Below, piece after piece: positions 1-7,847 of a stretch of 64,000 nucleotides of DNA; the first letter of the stretch is position 1; the number at the start of each line of letters is the position of its first letter. Source of the DNA: Nocardia carnea NBRC 14403 (GTDB taxonomy: Bacteria > Actinomycetota > Actinomycetes > Mycobacteriales > Mycobacteriaceae); the NCBI RefSeq assembly GCF_000308515.1, contig NZ_BAFV01000054.1:1-64000 (forward strand), written 5' to 3'. The notes below the pieces were generated by a model, which saw only the letters and a list, made by a program, of their open reading frames with translations, was not told the DNA's origin and did not search any database. The position numbers and the translations under genes were made by a program.

Positions 1-141
1 CCCGAAGTCCGCGCCGCAATACGTGATACCGCACCCTGTTCCGCAGTGACGCACCATGTCCCACAGGGATCCGCCTCGGCGAGGCGCTGGGGACTGCAGC
101 ATCGGGACTGGAAACCCGGCACCGGCGATACCGCGCTGATC

Positions 142-198
142 GAGGTGGTCGAGGTGGTCGAGGTGGTCGAGGTGGTCGAGGTGGTCGAGGTGGTCGAG
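142..198. repeat. 9-bp tandem repeat (GAGGTGGTC)n
   Basis: Six perfect head-to-tail copies of GAGGTGGTC plus a partial seventh. Because the unit is 9 bp the array keeps frame, giving (EVV)n in one reading frame, but no recognisable protein surrounds it. The copies are identical, which suggests recent slippage expansion and likely length variation between strains. Confidence 0.9.
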
Positions 199-451
199 CG
201 CGATGATCATCCGCATGGTCGGCGCGCCAAGAGCGGCTCTCGCCACATTCACGTCTGCGCCGGGTTGGATTGCCTACATGGCGACTGGGTCTGGGCAGTG
301 TGCGACGCACCCGAGGCACTTCAGGCCGACCCGGACGGATTTGCTCGACTCGGCGATCAGGTTGGCGGAGCCCCGGCCACACGACGTCCGGCGGTGGGCA
401 TGGCACACTGATCCCCGCCACCAGGCCGCCCACAACCACCCGGGACAAGCC

Positions 452-742
452 ATGGAACCCGACCAACCCGCACAGATTCCGACGGAGTACATAACCCGCC
501 AGTCGACCCAAATCATCGCCAACGGACACTCCGATTACCGGACCGACAGCATCAACACACCCGACAGCACCTTCCCTTACCCGTTCCCGCATCGGGACAA
601 CCGGATGCTGCAGTACCTGATCCACAAGGCCCAGGAGATGGAAACCGAGGAAGGACAACCGCCCTATCTCTGGCTGGCTGTACACGCCTGGTATGAAGGC
701 GCACTACAGACACTGGCGGACCTACCCGACCTGCCACAATGA
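452..742 (+). CDS. small hypothetical protein
   Basis: A 96-residue reading frame starting at ATG (MEPDQPAQIP). Its C-terminal half has a natural amphipathic composition (QYLIHKAQEMETEEG, then LWLAVHAWYEG) and ends in ALQTLADLPDLPQ. I do not recognise a family. The same frame stays open upstream to 203, but that part looks like non-coding GC-rich sequence, so I prefer the internal ATG. The last 44 bases of the gene include a 33-bp stretch (699-731) that recurs inverted at 32006-32038 beside the second copy of the long direct repeat. It could be a real accessory gene truncated or copied during rearrangement, or chance. Confidence 0.35.
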   Translation: MEPDQPAQIPTEYITRQSTQIIANGHSDYRTDSINTPDSTFPYPFPHRDNRMLQYLIHKAQEMETEEGQPPYLWLAVHAWYEGALQTLADLPDLPQ

Positions 743-800
743 CTCCCGGTCCCGGACATACACCCGGATCAGGTCACACTATTTCACTGGCAGGACGACG

Positions 801-947
801 GCAGAACCATCGTCAACACCCTTTCGGGACCAAACCGGGGGGTAAACGGGGGTTTGGTCAAAATAAAACAGGTCAGGCCCGGCACTAAACCGGGCCTGAG
901 CTGGGGTTTTAAGTGGAGCTAAGGGGACTCGAACCCCTGACCCCCAC
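801..947 (-). repeat. Direct repeat copy A: tRNA-Ala 3' remnant plus terminator
   Basis: These 147 bases match 32039-32185 without gaps and with about nine mismatches. The right part (914-947) is the 3' half of tRNA-Ala on the minus strand: acceptor 3' strand, T arm, variable loop and the 3' side of the anticodon stem. The left part is the tRNA's downstream region, including the terminator hairpin at 869-903, here with one mismatch in the stem. The match stops at 947, where unrelated sequence begins. This is the layout of an attachment-site remnant or a segmental duplication; no 5' half of the tRNA is present, so it cannot give a tRNA. Confidence 0.88.
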
Positions 948-1490
948 GAAGAGGTTCATGAGACTCATCGGCCGGGCACGCTATCGACGTTCGGCACCGA
1001 CCCCCACGACCGCCCCCTGCGATGGCAACGCAGACGGGCACACCAGCACGCTGCGATCCAGGCGATTACGTTCAGCCACAACGGAAATCCAGCGTCCAGC
1101 GAGAAACTGCCGTCGGAACCCCATCGCACGGCCCCGGGTCGAACCACCCCGAAGCTACCGCCACAACGAACACTCGACCCTCATGACCGGTCGTCAGAAC
1201 GTCAAGTCGACCGGTAGACCACGCAGCCTGCTGGCTGGCTACGCTCAAGACGACGCACGAGCCCCCTAGCAGGCCCCTGACCAGGGAAGAAGCTACACGA
1301 CCGACGATGTACCTCCGGTTCCGCGATCATCGCTCTCCTCCGGTAGACGTCTGGCGCCAACGTCGCATCGACGACGAAAGCGCGGGGTAACCGCGGGGCT
1401 TGCTCAAGTCTGCGCCCACGTAGCGCCGCCAAACGATACGCGAGTTACTCAGCCCCGGCGCCGCGACCACGGTCGACGCAGCCGGCGAGA
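948..1490. other. Intergenic stretch without a supported gene
   Basis: About 540 bases between the tRNA remnant and the end of folP. Open frames exist on both strands but are Arg/Pro/Thr-rich and lack a ribosome-binding site or any recognisable motif. No integrase, transposase or RNA gene is visible. If 801-947 is an attachment site, this is the inner flank of the element. Confidence 0.5.
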
Positions 1491-2279
1491 TCACCGGCGC
1501 GAGAGGGCGGGTGTGTCGACCGCTTCGGCGATCAGTATCGCCTGTCGGGTGGGTGCGACGTCGTGTGTCCGGATGACGGCTGCGCCGCGGGCGACGGCGG
1601 CCACAGCGACGGCGAGTGAACCGGCCAGGCGTTGGCCGGGGTCGGTGATTCCGAGGACCTCGCCGATGAAAGATTTGCGGCTGGCGCCGACGAGCACCGG
1701 ATATCCGGTCCCGGCGAGCACATCGATAGCCTCGACGAGTGCCAGGTTGTGGGCCGTGGTCTTGCCGAATCCGAGGCCGGGATCGATGAAGACTTCTGGC
1801 ACTCCCAGACGCTCGGCGGTCTCGGCGTAGTAGAGCAGTTGGTGGGTGACTTCGGCCACGACGTCTTCGTAGTGCGGTGCGACCTGCATAGTCTCCGGGG
1901 TACCGCGCATGTGCATCGCGACCCACCCGACCCCGAGGCCGGCGGCGACCGGCGCCAGCGATGCGGAGATGTCGTTGATCAGCCGGGCGCCGGCGTGGAC
2001 GGCGGCGCGCGCGACCTGCGCGTGGCGGGTATCGATGGAAACGAGGCAGTCCCGCGACAGGGCCTCCACGACTGCGCAGACGCGCTCGCATTCGACCTCG
2101 GCGGGAACTTCGACGGCGCCCGGCCGGGTCGATTCGCCACCGATATCGTTGATGTCGGCCCCTTCGGCGAGCATCTGGTGTCCGTGCCGGATGGCCTCGC
2201 GGGGGTGGGCGTATCGGCCGCCGTCGTAGAAGGAGTCGGGGGTGAGATTGAGGACCCCCATGATGCGTGTTCGAGCCAT
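1491..2279 (-). CDS. folP: Dihydropteroate synthase
   Basis: Condenses p-aminobenzoate with 6-hydroxymethyl-dihydropterin diphosphate to dihydropteroate in cytosolic folate synthesis; the sulfonamide target. The 262-residue protein has the whole DHPS TIM-barrel signature: MGVLNLTPDSFYDGG at the N-terminus, DIGGESTRPGA, LINDISAS, FIDPGLGFGKT, GASRKSFIGE and the terminal IRTHDVAPTRQAI. Length is normal. The ATG lies 3 bp past the pabB stop codon, so the two are probably translationally coupled. It is not in the usual folE-folP-folB-folK cluster; it sits last in a minus-strand series metE-metF-pabB-folP and may therefore be a second DHPS co-expressed with B12-independent methionine synthesis. 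Whether a folK-linked copy exists cannot be seen here. Confidence 0.95.
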   Translation of the reverse strand: MARTRIMGVLNLTPDSFYDGGRYAHPREAIRHGHQMLAEGADINDIGGESTRPGAVEVPAEVECERVCAVVEALSRDCLVSIDTRHAQVARAAVHAGARLINDISASLAPVAAGLGVGWVAMHMRGTPETMQVAPHYEDVVAEVTHQLLYYAETAERLGVPEVFIDPGLGFGKTTAHNLALVEAIDVLAGTGYPVLVGASRKSFIGEVLGITDPGQRLAGSLAVAVAAVARGAAVIRTHDVAPTRQAILIAEAVDTPALSRR

Positions 2280-2282
2280 CGG

Positions 2283-3538
2283 TCAACCGGCTTCCTGTGT
2301 GGAGTAGGTGTCTTCGTCGGCGCCGTGCACCGGCAGAGGCCGTTCGATACTGTTGAGCCCCTCCAGGATTCGCGCCTTGGTCAGCGCCTCGGCGAATTCG
2401 CCGCTCGGGGTCGAGTCCCAGGTGACCCCGCCCCCCACGCCATAGCGGGCCAGGCCGGTGGCGCGGTGGTGGACGAGGGTGCGGATCGCGACGCTGAACG
2501 TCGCGTCGATACCGCCGTCACCGGTGGGCGCGATCATGCCGATGGCTCCGCAGTACAGCCCTCGCGGTGTGGCCTCCAGTTCGCCGATGATCTCCATGCT
2601 GCGGTACTTCGGCGCGCCGGTGACCGATCCGCACGGGAACAACGCGGTGAAGACACTGTCGAGACCGGTCCGGTCGGGTACCTCGGCGGCGATGTGCGAC
2701 GTCAGCTGCCACACCGTCTCATAGGGCTCGGCATCGAACAGCGACAGCACGCGGATGTCGCGGGCACCCGGGATTCTGGCCAGGTCGTTGCGGAGCAGGT
2801 CGACGATCATGAGGTTCTCGGCACGGTCCTTCGCGCTCGCCGACAGTTGTGCTCGCAGGGCCGCGTCTTCGAGAGAATCGCGCCCGCGCCGGGCCGTGCC
2901 TTTCATCGGCCGGGTGGTCACCCGGCCTTCGGCCCAGTGGAAGAACAACTCCGGGCCGGCGCTGAGGACCACATGCTCGCCGGTATCGATATAGGCACCA
3001 TAGGAACAGGTCTGCGCGGCGAGCAGGTCCGCATACACAGCGGTGAGATCACCGGAGATCGCGGCATCGAGCCTGGTGGTCAGGTTGGCCTGGTAGATCT
3101 CGCCCGCCGCGATGCGCTCACGGATCGTGTTCACGGCCCCCTGGTAGCGCTCGACGGAATCGGCCAAGCGCCAGTCGCCGACACGGTACGACCCGCGTCC
3201 GGCCACGTCGAGCGGTGCATCGTGTGAGCAACGTGATCCGGTGGTACCGCGGCAAACCAGCACAGCGGCATCGAGCCCGCCCCGGTGTGGGCCCGGACAT
3301 GCAGCGCGGGGTCGAATGCGGGAGCCGCCTCGTAGGACACGAATCCGTACACCCAGTTACCGCGGCGAGCCAGTTCCTCCGCGCGGGCCAGCGCGGATTT
3401 CACATCGTCGAGTGTCCGCGCGCTGATCACGGCACCCAGATCCCGGAAAACCGTGCTCCGACCGCGCCGGCGATCGTCGAAACGCGCGACACCGAACGTC
3501 GATCGTCCGGAGACATCAGCCACAGGGGTGTTCCTCAC
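2283..3538 (-). pseudogene. pabB: Aminodeoxychorismate synthase component I, frameshifted
   Basis: PabB converts chorismate and ammonia to 4-amino-4-deoxychorismate for p-aminobenzoate. The N-terminal part (3538 down to about 3220) reads FDDRRRGRSTVF ... GNWVYGFVSYEAAPAFDPA ... LCWFAAVPPDH; the chorismate-binding part continues in another frame from about 3245 (RLADSVERYQGAVNTIRER, EIYQANLTTRLDA, TRPMKGTARRG, AENLMIVDLLRNDL, FPCGSVTGAPK, YCGAIGMIAP). The frames are related by loss of one base (or an equivalent -1 shift) between roughly 3215 and 3250. The catalytic domain is otherwise intact and under coding constraint, so the shift is recent or a sequencing error; no heptameric slippery site is evident. 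A downstream start could still yield an N-terminally short chorismate-binding domain. Confidence 0.8.
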
Positions 3539-3632
3539 CTTGTCCGAGCCGTAGGCCGTCGCTCGGCCATCGTGGTTTCCGCAGTCGAGTAGCCCGGATC
3601 CGGGTCGACTGCAACAGCGCTCACAATGTCCG

Positions 3633-4661
3633 CTACATACCGACGGCAGCCGACTGAGAGCGCGTCACCGGCCCAGGCGCGGCTGTCACTTCGTAGCCGA
3701 GATCGGTGAGCACCTGTGTGGTGGCCTTGGCGAAATTGAGGGTGATGAAATGCAGACACGGCGCACCCTCGTCGATGAGCCGTTGCGCCATCTCGGTGGC
3801 GATCTCGATACCTGCCGCGCGGACCGCCTCGCGGTTCTCCTGCGGGCCGTCCCCCGCGGCCTTGCGCAGCCGATCCAGCACCGCGGCCGGCAACTCCCGC
3901 CCGGACAGCTCCACCGCCCGGCGCACGGTGCGCAGTGAGGTGATCGGCATCAGTTCGGGGATGATCGGTTTCGCGCCCTCGATCGGATCGTGCGCGCAGA
4001 TGCGGTCGCGCAACCGCAGATAGTGCTCGATATCGAAGAACATCTGGGTGATCGAATAGTCGGCTCCGGCGCGGAGTTTCGCGGCCAGGAAGGCGGTGTC
4101 GGTCTCCAGATCCGCGGACCGGTGATGGCCTTGCGGGAAGGACGCGACACCGACATCGAAATCGCCGAGATCGCGCACGACCCGAACCAGTTCCTCGGCA
4201 TAGGTGACACCGGCCGGATGCTTGTGCCAGTCCCCGAGCGGGTCGCCCGGCGGATCTCCGCGCAGGACGAGAATGTTGCGGATGCCGCAGTCGGCGTAGG
4301 TACCGACAAGCGCGCGCAGTTCGGCCAGACTGTGCCCGACCGCAGTCAGATGCGCTATCGGCAGCAGGGTGGTCTGCCGGGCCAGCTGCCCGGTGATGCG
4401 AGCGGTGCGGTCCTTGGTGGAACCACCCGCACCGTAGGTCATCGATACGAACGCGGGATGCATACGCTCGAACTGCCGGACGGTGCGCCACAACCGGGCC
4501 TCACCGTCGGCGTCTCGGGGCGGGTTGAACTCCACGGAGAACGGAACCCGCGTCGTGGAGTGGGTGCGCAGGCTCTCGACCACCGATCGAGCTGCGGGCA
4601 CCGCAGGGACGGTTCGGACGGCATGGCCGATCGGCGTGCGGCCCGCGGAAAAGAAGTGCAT
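3633..4661 (-). CDS. metF: 5,10-methylenetetrahydrofolate reductase
   Basis: Flavoprotein reducing 5,10-methylene-THF to 5-methyl-THF, the methyl donor used by MetE. The 342-residue product has the MTHFR TIM-barrel motifs: PFSVEFNPPRD with the catalytic Glu near the N-terminus, FVSMTYGAGGST, HLTAVGHS, NILVLRGDPPGD (the flavin loop), GVASFPQGH, YSITQMFFD and PIIPELMPITS. It starts about 70 bp after the metE stop on the same strand with no terminator visible between them. That makes a metE-metF operon, and metF is then expected to respond to the cobalamin riboswitch ahead of metE. The enzyme and its product partner being adjacent is functionally sensible. Confidence 0.95.
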   Translation of the reverse strand: MHFFSAGRTPIGHAVRTVPAVPAARSVVESLRTHSTTRVPFSVEFNPPRDADGEARLWRTVRQFERMHPAFVSMTYGAGGSTKDRTARITGQLARQTTLLPIAHLTAVGHSLAELRALVGTYADCGIRNILVLRGDPPGDPLGDWHKHPAGVTYAEELVRVVRDLGDFDVGVASFPQGHHRSADLETDTAFLAAKLRAGADYSITQMFFDIEHYLRLRDRICAHDPIEGAKPIIPELMPITSLRTVRRAVELSGRELPAAVLDRLRKAAGDGPQENREAVRAAGIEIATEMAQRLIDEGAPCLHFITLNFAKATTQVLTDLGYEVTAAPGPVTRSQSAAVGM

Positions 4662-4731
4662 GAAGGCCTCGGGCTGGAAGGGAAGCGCCGCGGAACCGGG
4701 GCGCCCGCCGGGCGGGCTCCCCGGTCACAGG

Positions 4732-6996
4732 TCAGCGCAGCGCCTGGGCCGCCGCGACGAGATTGCGCAGCGAGGCGATGACCTCGTCGGTGCGGCGGGT
4801 CTTCAGACCGCAGTCCGGGTTGACCCACAGCCGTTCGGCCGGAACGGCTTTCAGTGCGAGCGCGAGCGACTTCTCGATCTCCTCGGTGCCGGGCACGCGC
4901 GGCGAGTGGATGTCGTAGACACCGGGGCCCACGCCCAGACCGAACCCGGCCGCGTTGAGGTCGTCGAGCACCTCCATATGCGAGCGCGCCGCCTCGATCG
5001 AGGTGACGTCGGCATCCAGACCCGCGATGGCCCCGATGACCTCACCGAACTCCGAGTAGCACAGGTGGGTGTGGATCTGGGTGGCGTCGGCGACGCCGGA
5101 GGTCGAGAGCCGGAACGCGTCGACCGCCCAGTCCAGATAGGCCGCCTGGTCGGCCTTGCGCAGCGGCAGCAGCTCGCGCAGCGCGGGCTCGTCGACCTGG
5201 ATGATGCCGATACCGGCCGCCTCGAGGTCCACCGTCTCGTCCCGGATCGCCAACGCGATCTGGCGAGCGGTATCGGCCGCCGGCTGGTCGTCACGGATGA
5301 ACGACCACGCCAGGATGGTGACCGGCCCGGTCAGCATGCCCTTGACCGGCCTGCTGGTCAGCGACTGCGCGTAGGTGATCCATTCGACGGTCATGACCTG
5401 CGGACGGACCACATCGCCGTAGACGATCGGCGGCCGCACGCACCGAGTGCCGTAGGACTGCACCCAGCCGTTGATCGTCGCGGCGAAGCCGTCGAGCTGC
5501 TCGGCGAAGTACTGCACCATATCGTTGCGCTCCGGCTCACCGTGCACCAGCACGTCGAGACCGATCTCCTCCTGCAGCGCGATCACCTCGGCGATCTCGG
5601 CACGCATCCGCGTGCCGTATTCGGCCTGGTCGATCTCGCCTCGGCGCAGCTGGGCGCGGGCCACGCGGATGCGGCTCGTCTGCGGGTAGGAGCCGATGGT
5701 GGTGGTCGGCAGCAGCGGCAGGTTCAGCCGCTGCTGCTGCAGCACGCGACGTTCGTCGGCCGGGGTGCGGCGCACTGCGTCAGCGGCCGGTCCGGCCAGG
5801 CGCCCACGCACCGACTCGATCCGCAGCCGCGGGTCGGCCAAGCGAGCGGCCACGGCCGTGCGAGCGATCTCGAGAGCCTCCGTGACAGCGCCCTCACCCT
5901 CGGCGAGAGCGGTGGCCAGCACACGGATTTCGGAGATCTTCTCCGCACCGAACGCCAGCCAGCTGCGTAGCCGCTGGTCCAGATCGGTCTCGGGCGCGAG
6001 ACTGTAGGGCACGTGCAGCAGCGAGCACGAGCTCGACACAGCGACCGGCACCCCGGCATCACGCAGCCCGGTCAACTGTGGCAGCGCGCGATCGGGGTCG
6101 ACCCGCCAGATGTTGTGACCGTCGACGACACCCGCCACGATCAGCTTGTCCGTGATCGACTGCACCACAGCCACATCCGAATCACCACCGGCGACGAGGT
6201 CGACGGCGATGCCCTCGATTCCGGTCTCCGCCAGCACCGGTAGCGCCACCCCCAGCCGGCCGAAGTAAGCGGCCACCAGAATGGCCGGGCGCGCCGACAC
6301 CTGCGACAGCCGCTGGTAGGTGGAACGCACGGCCGCCAGCTCGGCCTCGGTCAGATCGGTCACCAGCGACGGCTCATCGATCTGCACCCACTGCGCACCG
6401 GCATCGGCGAGCAGGCCGAGCAGCTGCTCATAGAGGGGCAGCAGGTCGGGCAGACGCTCGAGCAGGTCGCTGCCGTCCAGCGACTTGGCCAGCTTCAGGA
6501 AGGTGATCGGGCCGACGACGACCGGGCGGGCCGGCACGCCCAGAGCCAGCGCTTCGCGCAGCTCGGCCAGCGGCTTCTCCGGATGCAGGGAGAACGCGGT
6601 GTCCGCGGCGAGTTCGGGCACCAGGTAGTGGTAGTTGGTGTCGAACCACTTGGTCATCTCCAGCGGAGTGACCTCGGCGTTGCCACGCGCGGCCGCGAAG
6701 TAGCGATCCAGCTCGTCGGCGATCCCCGATACCCGCTCGGGCAACGCTCCGAGCAGCACGGCGGTATCGAGCACCTGGTCGTAGTAGGAGAACGTGCCCA
6801 CCGGCACCGAATCCAGCCCGGCGTCACGCGCCGCGGTCAGCGCAGTGGTGCGCAGGTCCGCCGCGACAGCGTGCAAGCCCTCGGCATCGAGGCGCCCGGC
6901 CCAATAAGACTCGGTAGCGCGTTTGAGCTCCCTGTTGGGGCCGATGCGCGGAAGCCCCAGCACGGTCGCGGAAAAAATAGTGTGCGGGTTCGACAT
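4732..6996 (-). CDS. metE: Cobalamin-independent methionine synthase
   Basis: 5-methyltetrahydropteroyltriglutamate-homocysteine methyltransferase: transfers the methyl group to homocysteine without B12. It has 754 residues, normal for the family, with the N-terminal folate-type barrel (starting TVLGLPRIGPNRELKRA) and the C-terminal zinc barrel. Zinc ligands are visible in HTHLCYSEFGE (His644, Cys646), Glu668 in SIEAARSHM and Cys729 in VNPDCGLKTR. The chosen ATG (MSNPHTIFS) has GGAG eight bases upstream; the frame stays open further upstream but that part overlaps the riboswitch leader. MetE is the textbook target of B12 riboswitches in organisms that also have MetH, and the leader here carries one. 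Confidence 0.97.
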   Translation of the reverse strand: MSNPHTIFSATVLGLPRIGPNRELKRATESYWAGRLDAEGLHAVAADLRTTALTAARDAGLDSVPVGTFSYYDQVLDTAVLLGALPERVSGIADELDRYFAAARGNAEVTPLEMTKWFDTNYHYLVPELAADTAFSLHPEKPLAELREALALGVPARPVVVGPITFLKLAKSLDGSDLLERLPDLLPLYEQLLGLLADAGAQWVQIDEPSLVTDLTEAELAAVRSTYQRLSQVSARPAILVAAYFGRLGVALPVLAETGIEGIAVDLVAGGDSDVAVVQSITDKLIVAGVVDGHNIWRVDPDRALPQLTGLRDAGVPVAVSSSCSLLHVPYSLAPETDLDQRLRSWLAFGAEKISEIRVLATALAEGEGAVTEALEIARTAVAARLADPRLRIESVRGRLAGPAADAVRRTPADERRVLQQQRLNLPLLPTTTIGSYPQTSRIRVARAQLRRGEIDQAEYGTRMRAEIAEVIALQEEIGLDVLVHGEPERNDMVQYFAEQLDGFAATINGWVQSYGTRCVRPPIVYGDVVRPQVMTVEWITYAQSLTSRPVKGMLTGPVTILAWSFIRDDQPAADTARQIALAIRDETVDLEAAGIGIIQVDEPALRELLPLRKADQAAYLDWAVDAFRLSTSGVADATQIHTHLCYSEFGEVIGAIAGLDADVTSIEAARSHMEVLDDLNAAGFGLGVGPGVYDIHSPRVPGTEEIEKSLALALKAVPAERLWVNPDCGLKTRRTDEVIASLRNLVAAAQALR

Positions 6997-7104
6997 CAAT
7001 GAACTCCATGGTCGGCAGCAACGACCGCCACCCATCCAGAGCGCACGCTGATGGAGCCCATGAAGCATCGTTCCCGTGCCCGGGTCCACTCGGCGTACCG
7101 CCCG

Positions 7105-7335
7105 ATCCACGAGGCGACGGCCACCGGATACGGCGTATCCGGTACAACGGGCAGGTCTTCGGACTCGTGGGCATCGACCTCGAACGGGTCGACCCCGACG
7201 CGCGAGGCCCGGGGCTGGTCCTACCGACCGTCGCTTCCCAGGCAAACGCCCAGTGCGGGTGACGGCTGTCGTTCCCACTCACCGCTGCGGGACAGTCCCG
7301 GATTTCCACCGGGTTCCCTCTCACTCGACGATGCG
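7105..7335 (-). promoter_or_regulatory. Cobalamin riboswitch of metE
   Basis: Reading the minus strand, the conserved core runs from GGGAACCCGGTGGAAATCC through GGGACTGTCCCGCAGCGG to the B12 box AGTCCGAAGACCTGCC (7150-7165), which matches the family consensus. Past the box is a perfect 9-bp hairpin (7123-7143, loop GCC), then CTCGTGG (7107-7113), which can pair with CCACGAG at 7164-7170 just before the box. The whole leader resembles the prpR leader at 24525-24745. The metE ATG is about 110 bases further on. Expected effect: adenosylcobalamin binding lowers metE-metF expression. Confidence 0.93.
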
Positions 7336-7655
7336 AACACCACCGAGCTTCGACGCCATCGGACGGATCAGGGGCTCCTCGACTCCGCCTCCGGCGAACC
7401 AGCTGCGCCGACAAATATAGCCAACTCCGATCGGATCGCGAAAGACGATCACCTCACACGGGGTTGGGAGCACTCGACGACCAACCCCGCGGGCCGAATT
7501 CCGGAAGGCCCACCGGCAAGGAACTCGGCCTGTTCGGGGCGAGGCAGGCTCGTGGCCGGCGTATCGGGTGGATATGGCGGTCGCCGGTCGGACGCCAGGC
7601 TTCCGCACAGTTCTTGTTCGAGTACCGGGAGGCATCCGCGCACGTCGGTGATGCC
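7336..7655. other. Divergent intergenic region between two riboswitch leaders
   Basis: About 320 bases between the metE leader (minus) and the ABC importer leader (plus). It must carry both promoters. A 69-codon frame on the minus strand (7449-7658) has no ribosome-binding site or recognisable motif and I do not call it. No operator palindrome stood out. Confidence 0.5.
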
Positions 7656-7659
7656 CATT

Positions 7660-7820
7660 AGGGGATGCTAAGTTTCTTTTGCAGGGAACACCGGTGCGAA
7701 TCCGGGGCTGTCCCGCAACTGTCACCGGTTAGCGAACCTTCATCCGATGGCCACGACCTTCCTGGGTTGGAAGGCCGGAGGCGAGCGTCGATCCGGGAGC
7801 CAGGATACCTGCGCCGCAGT
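7660..7820 (+). promoter_or_regulatory. Cobalamin riboswitch of ABC importer 1
   Basis: Plus-strand sequence carries GCAGGGAACACCGGTGCGAA, then TCCGGGGCTGTCCCGCAACTG, the typical cobalamin aptamer core, and a B12 box variant AGCCAGGATACCTGCG at 7798-7813. The start codon of the binding-protein gene follows about 35 bases after the box, so control could act on ribosome access (CACGAGGATGAGGATG). The closest relative in this window is the leader at 18640-18795, which shares the core, the box and the CACGAGGATG ribosome-binding segment. Confidence 0.93.
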
Positions 7821-7847
7821 TCAGGATCGAGTTTCACGAGGATGAGG

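Noticed and set aside
46..411. Frame containing the (EVV)n repeat
   Set aside because: Only the tandem repeat keeps it open in part; flanking residues show no family and there is no ribosome-binding site.
913..1269. 118-codon frame starting in the tRNA remnant
   Set aside because: Its first residues come from tRNA sequence and the rest is low-information Arg/Thr/Pro-rich.
1632..3227. Long open frame on the plus strand across folP and pabB
   Set aside because: It is the antisense shadow of two recognised genes; composition is Gly/Arg/Asp-rich without motifs.
4483..5970. 495-codon plus-strand frame over metE
   Set aside because: Antisense to conserved MetE sequence; no family features or ribosome-binding site.
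7449..7658. 69-codon minus-strand frame between two riboswitch leaders
   Set aside because: No ribosome-binding site or homology, and it would occupy the promoter of importer 1.
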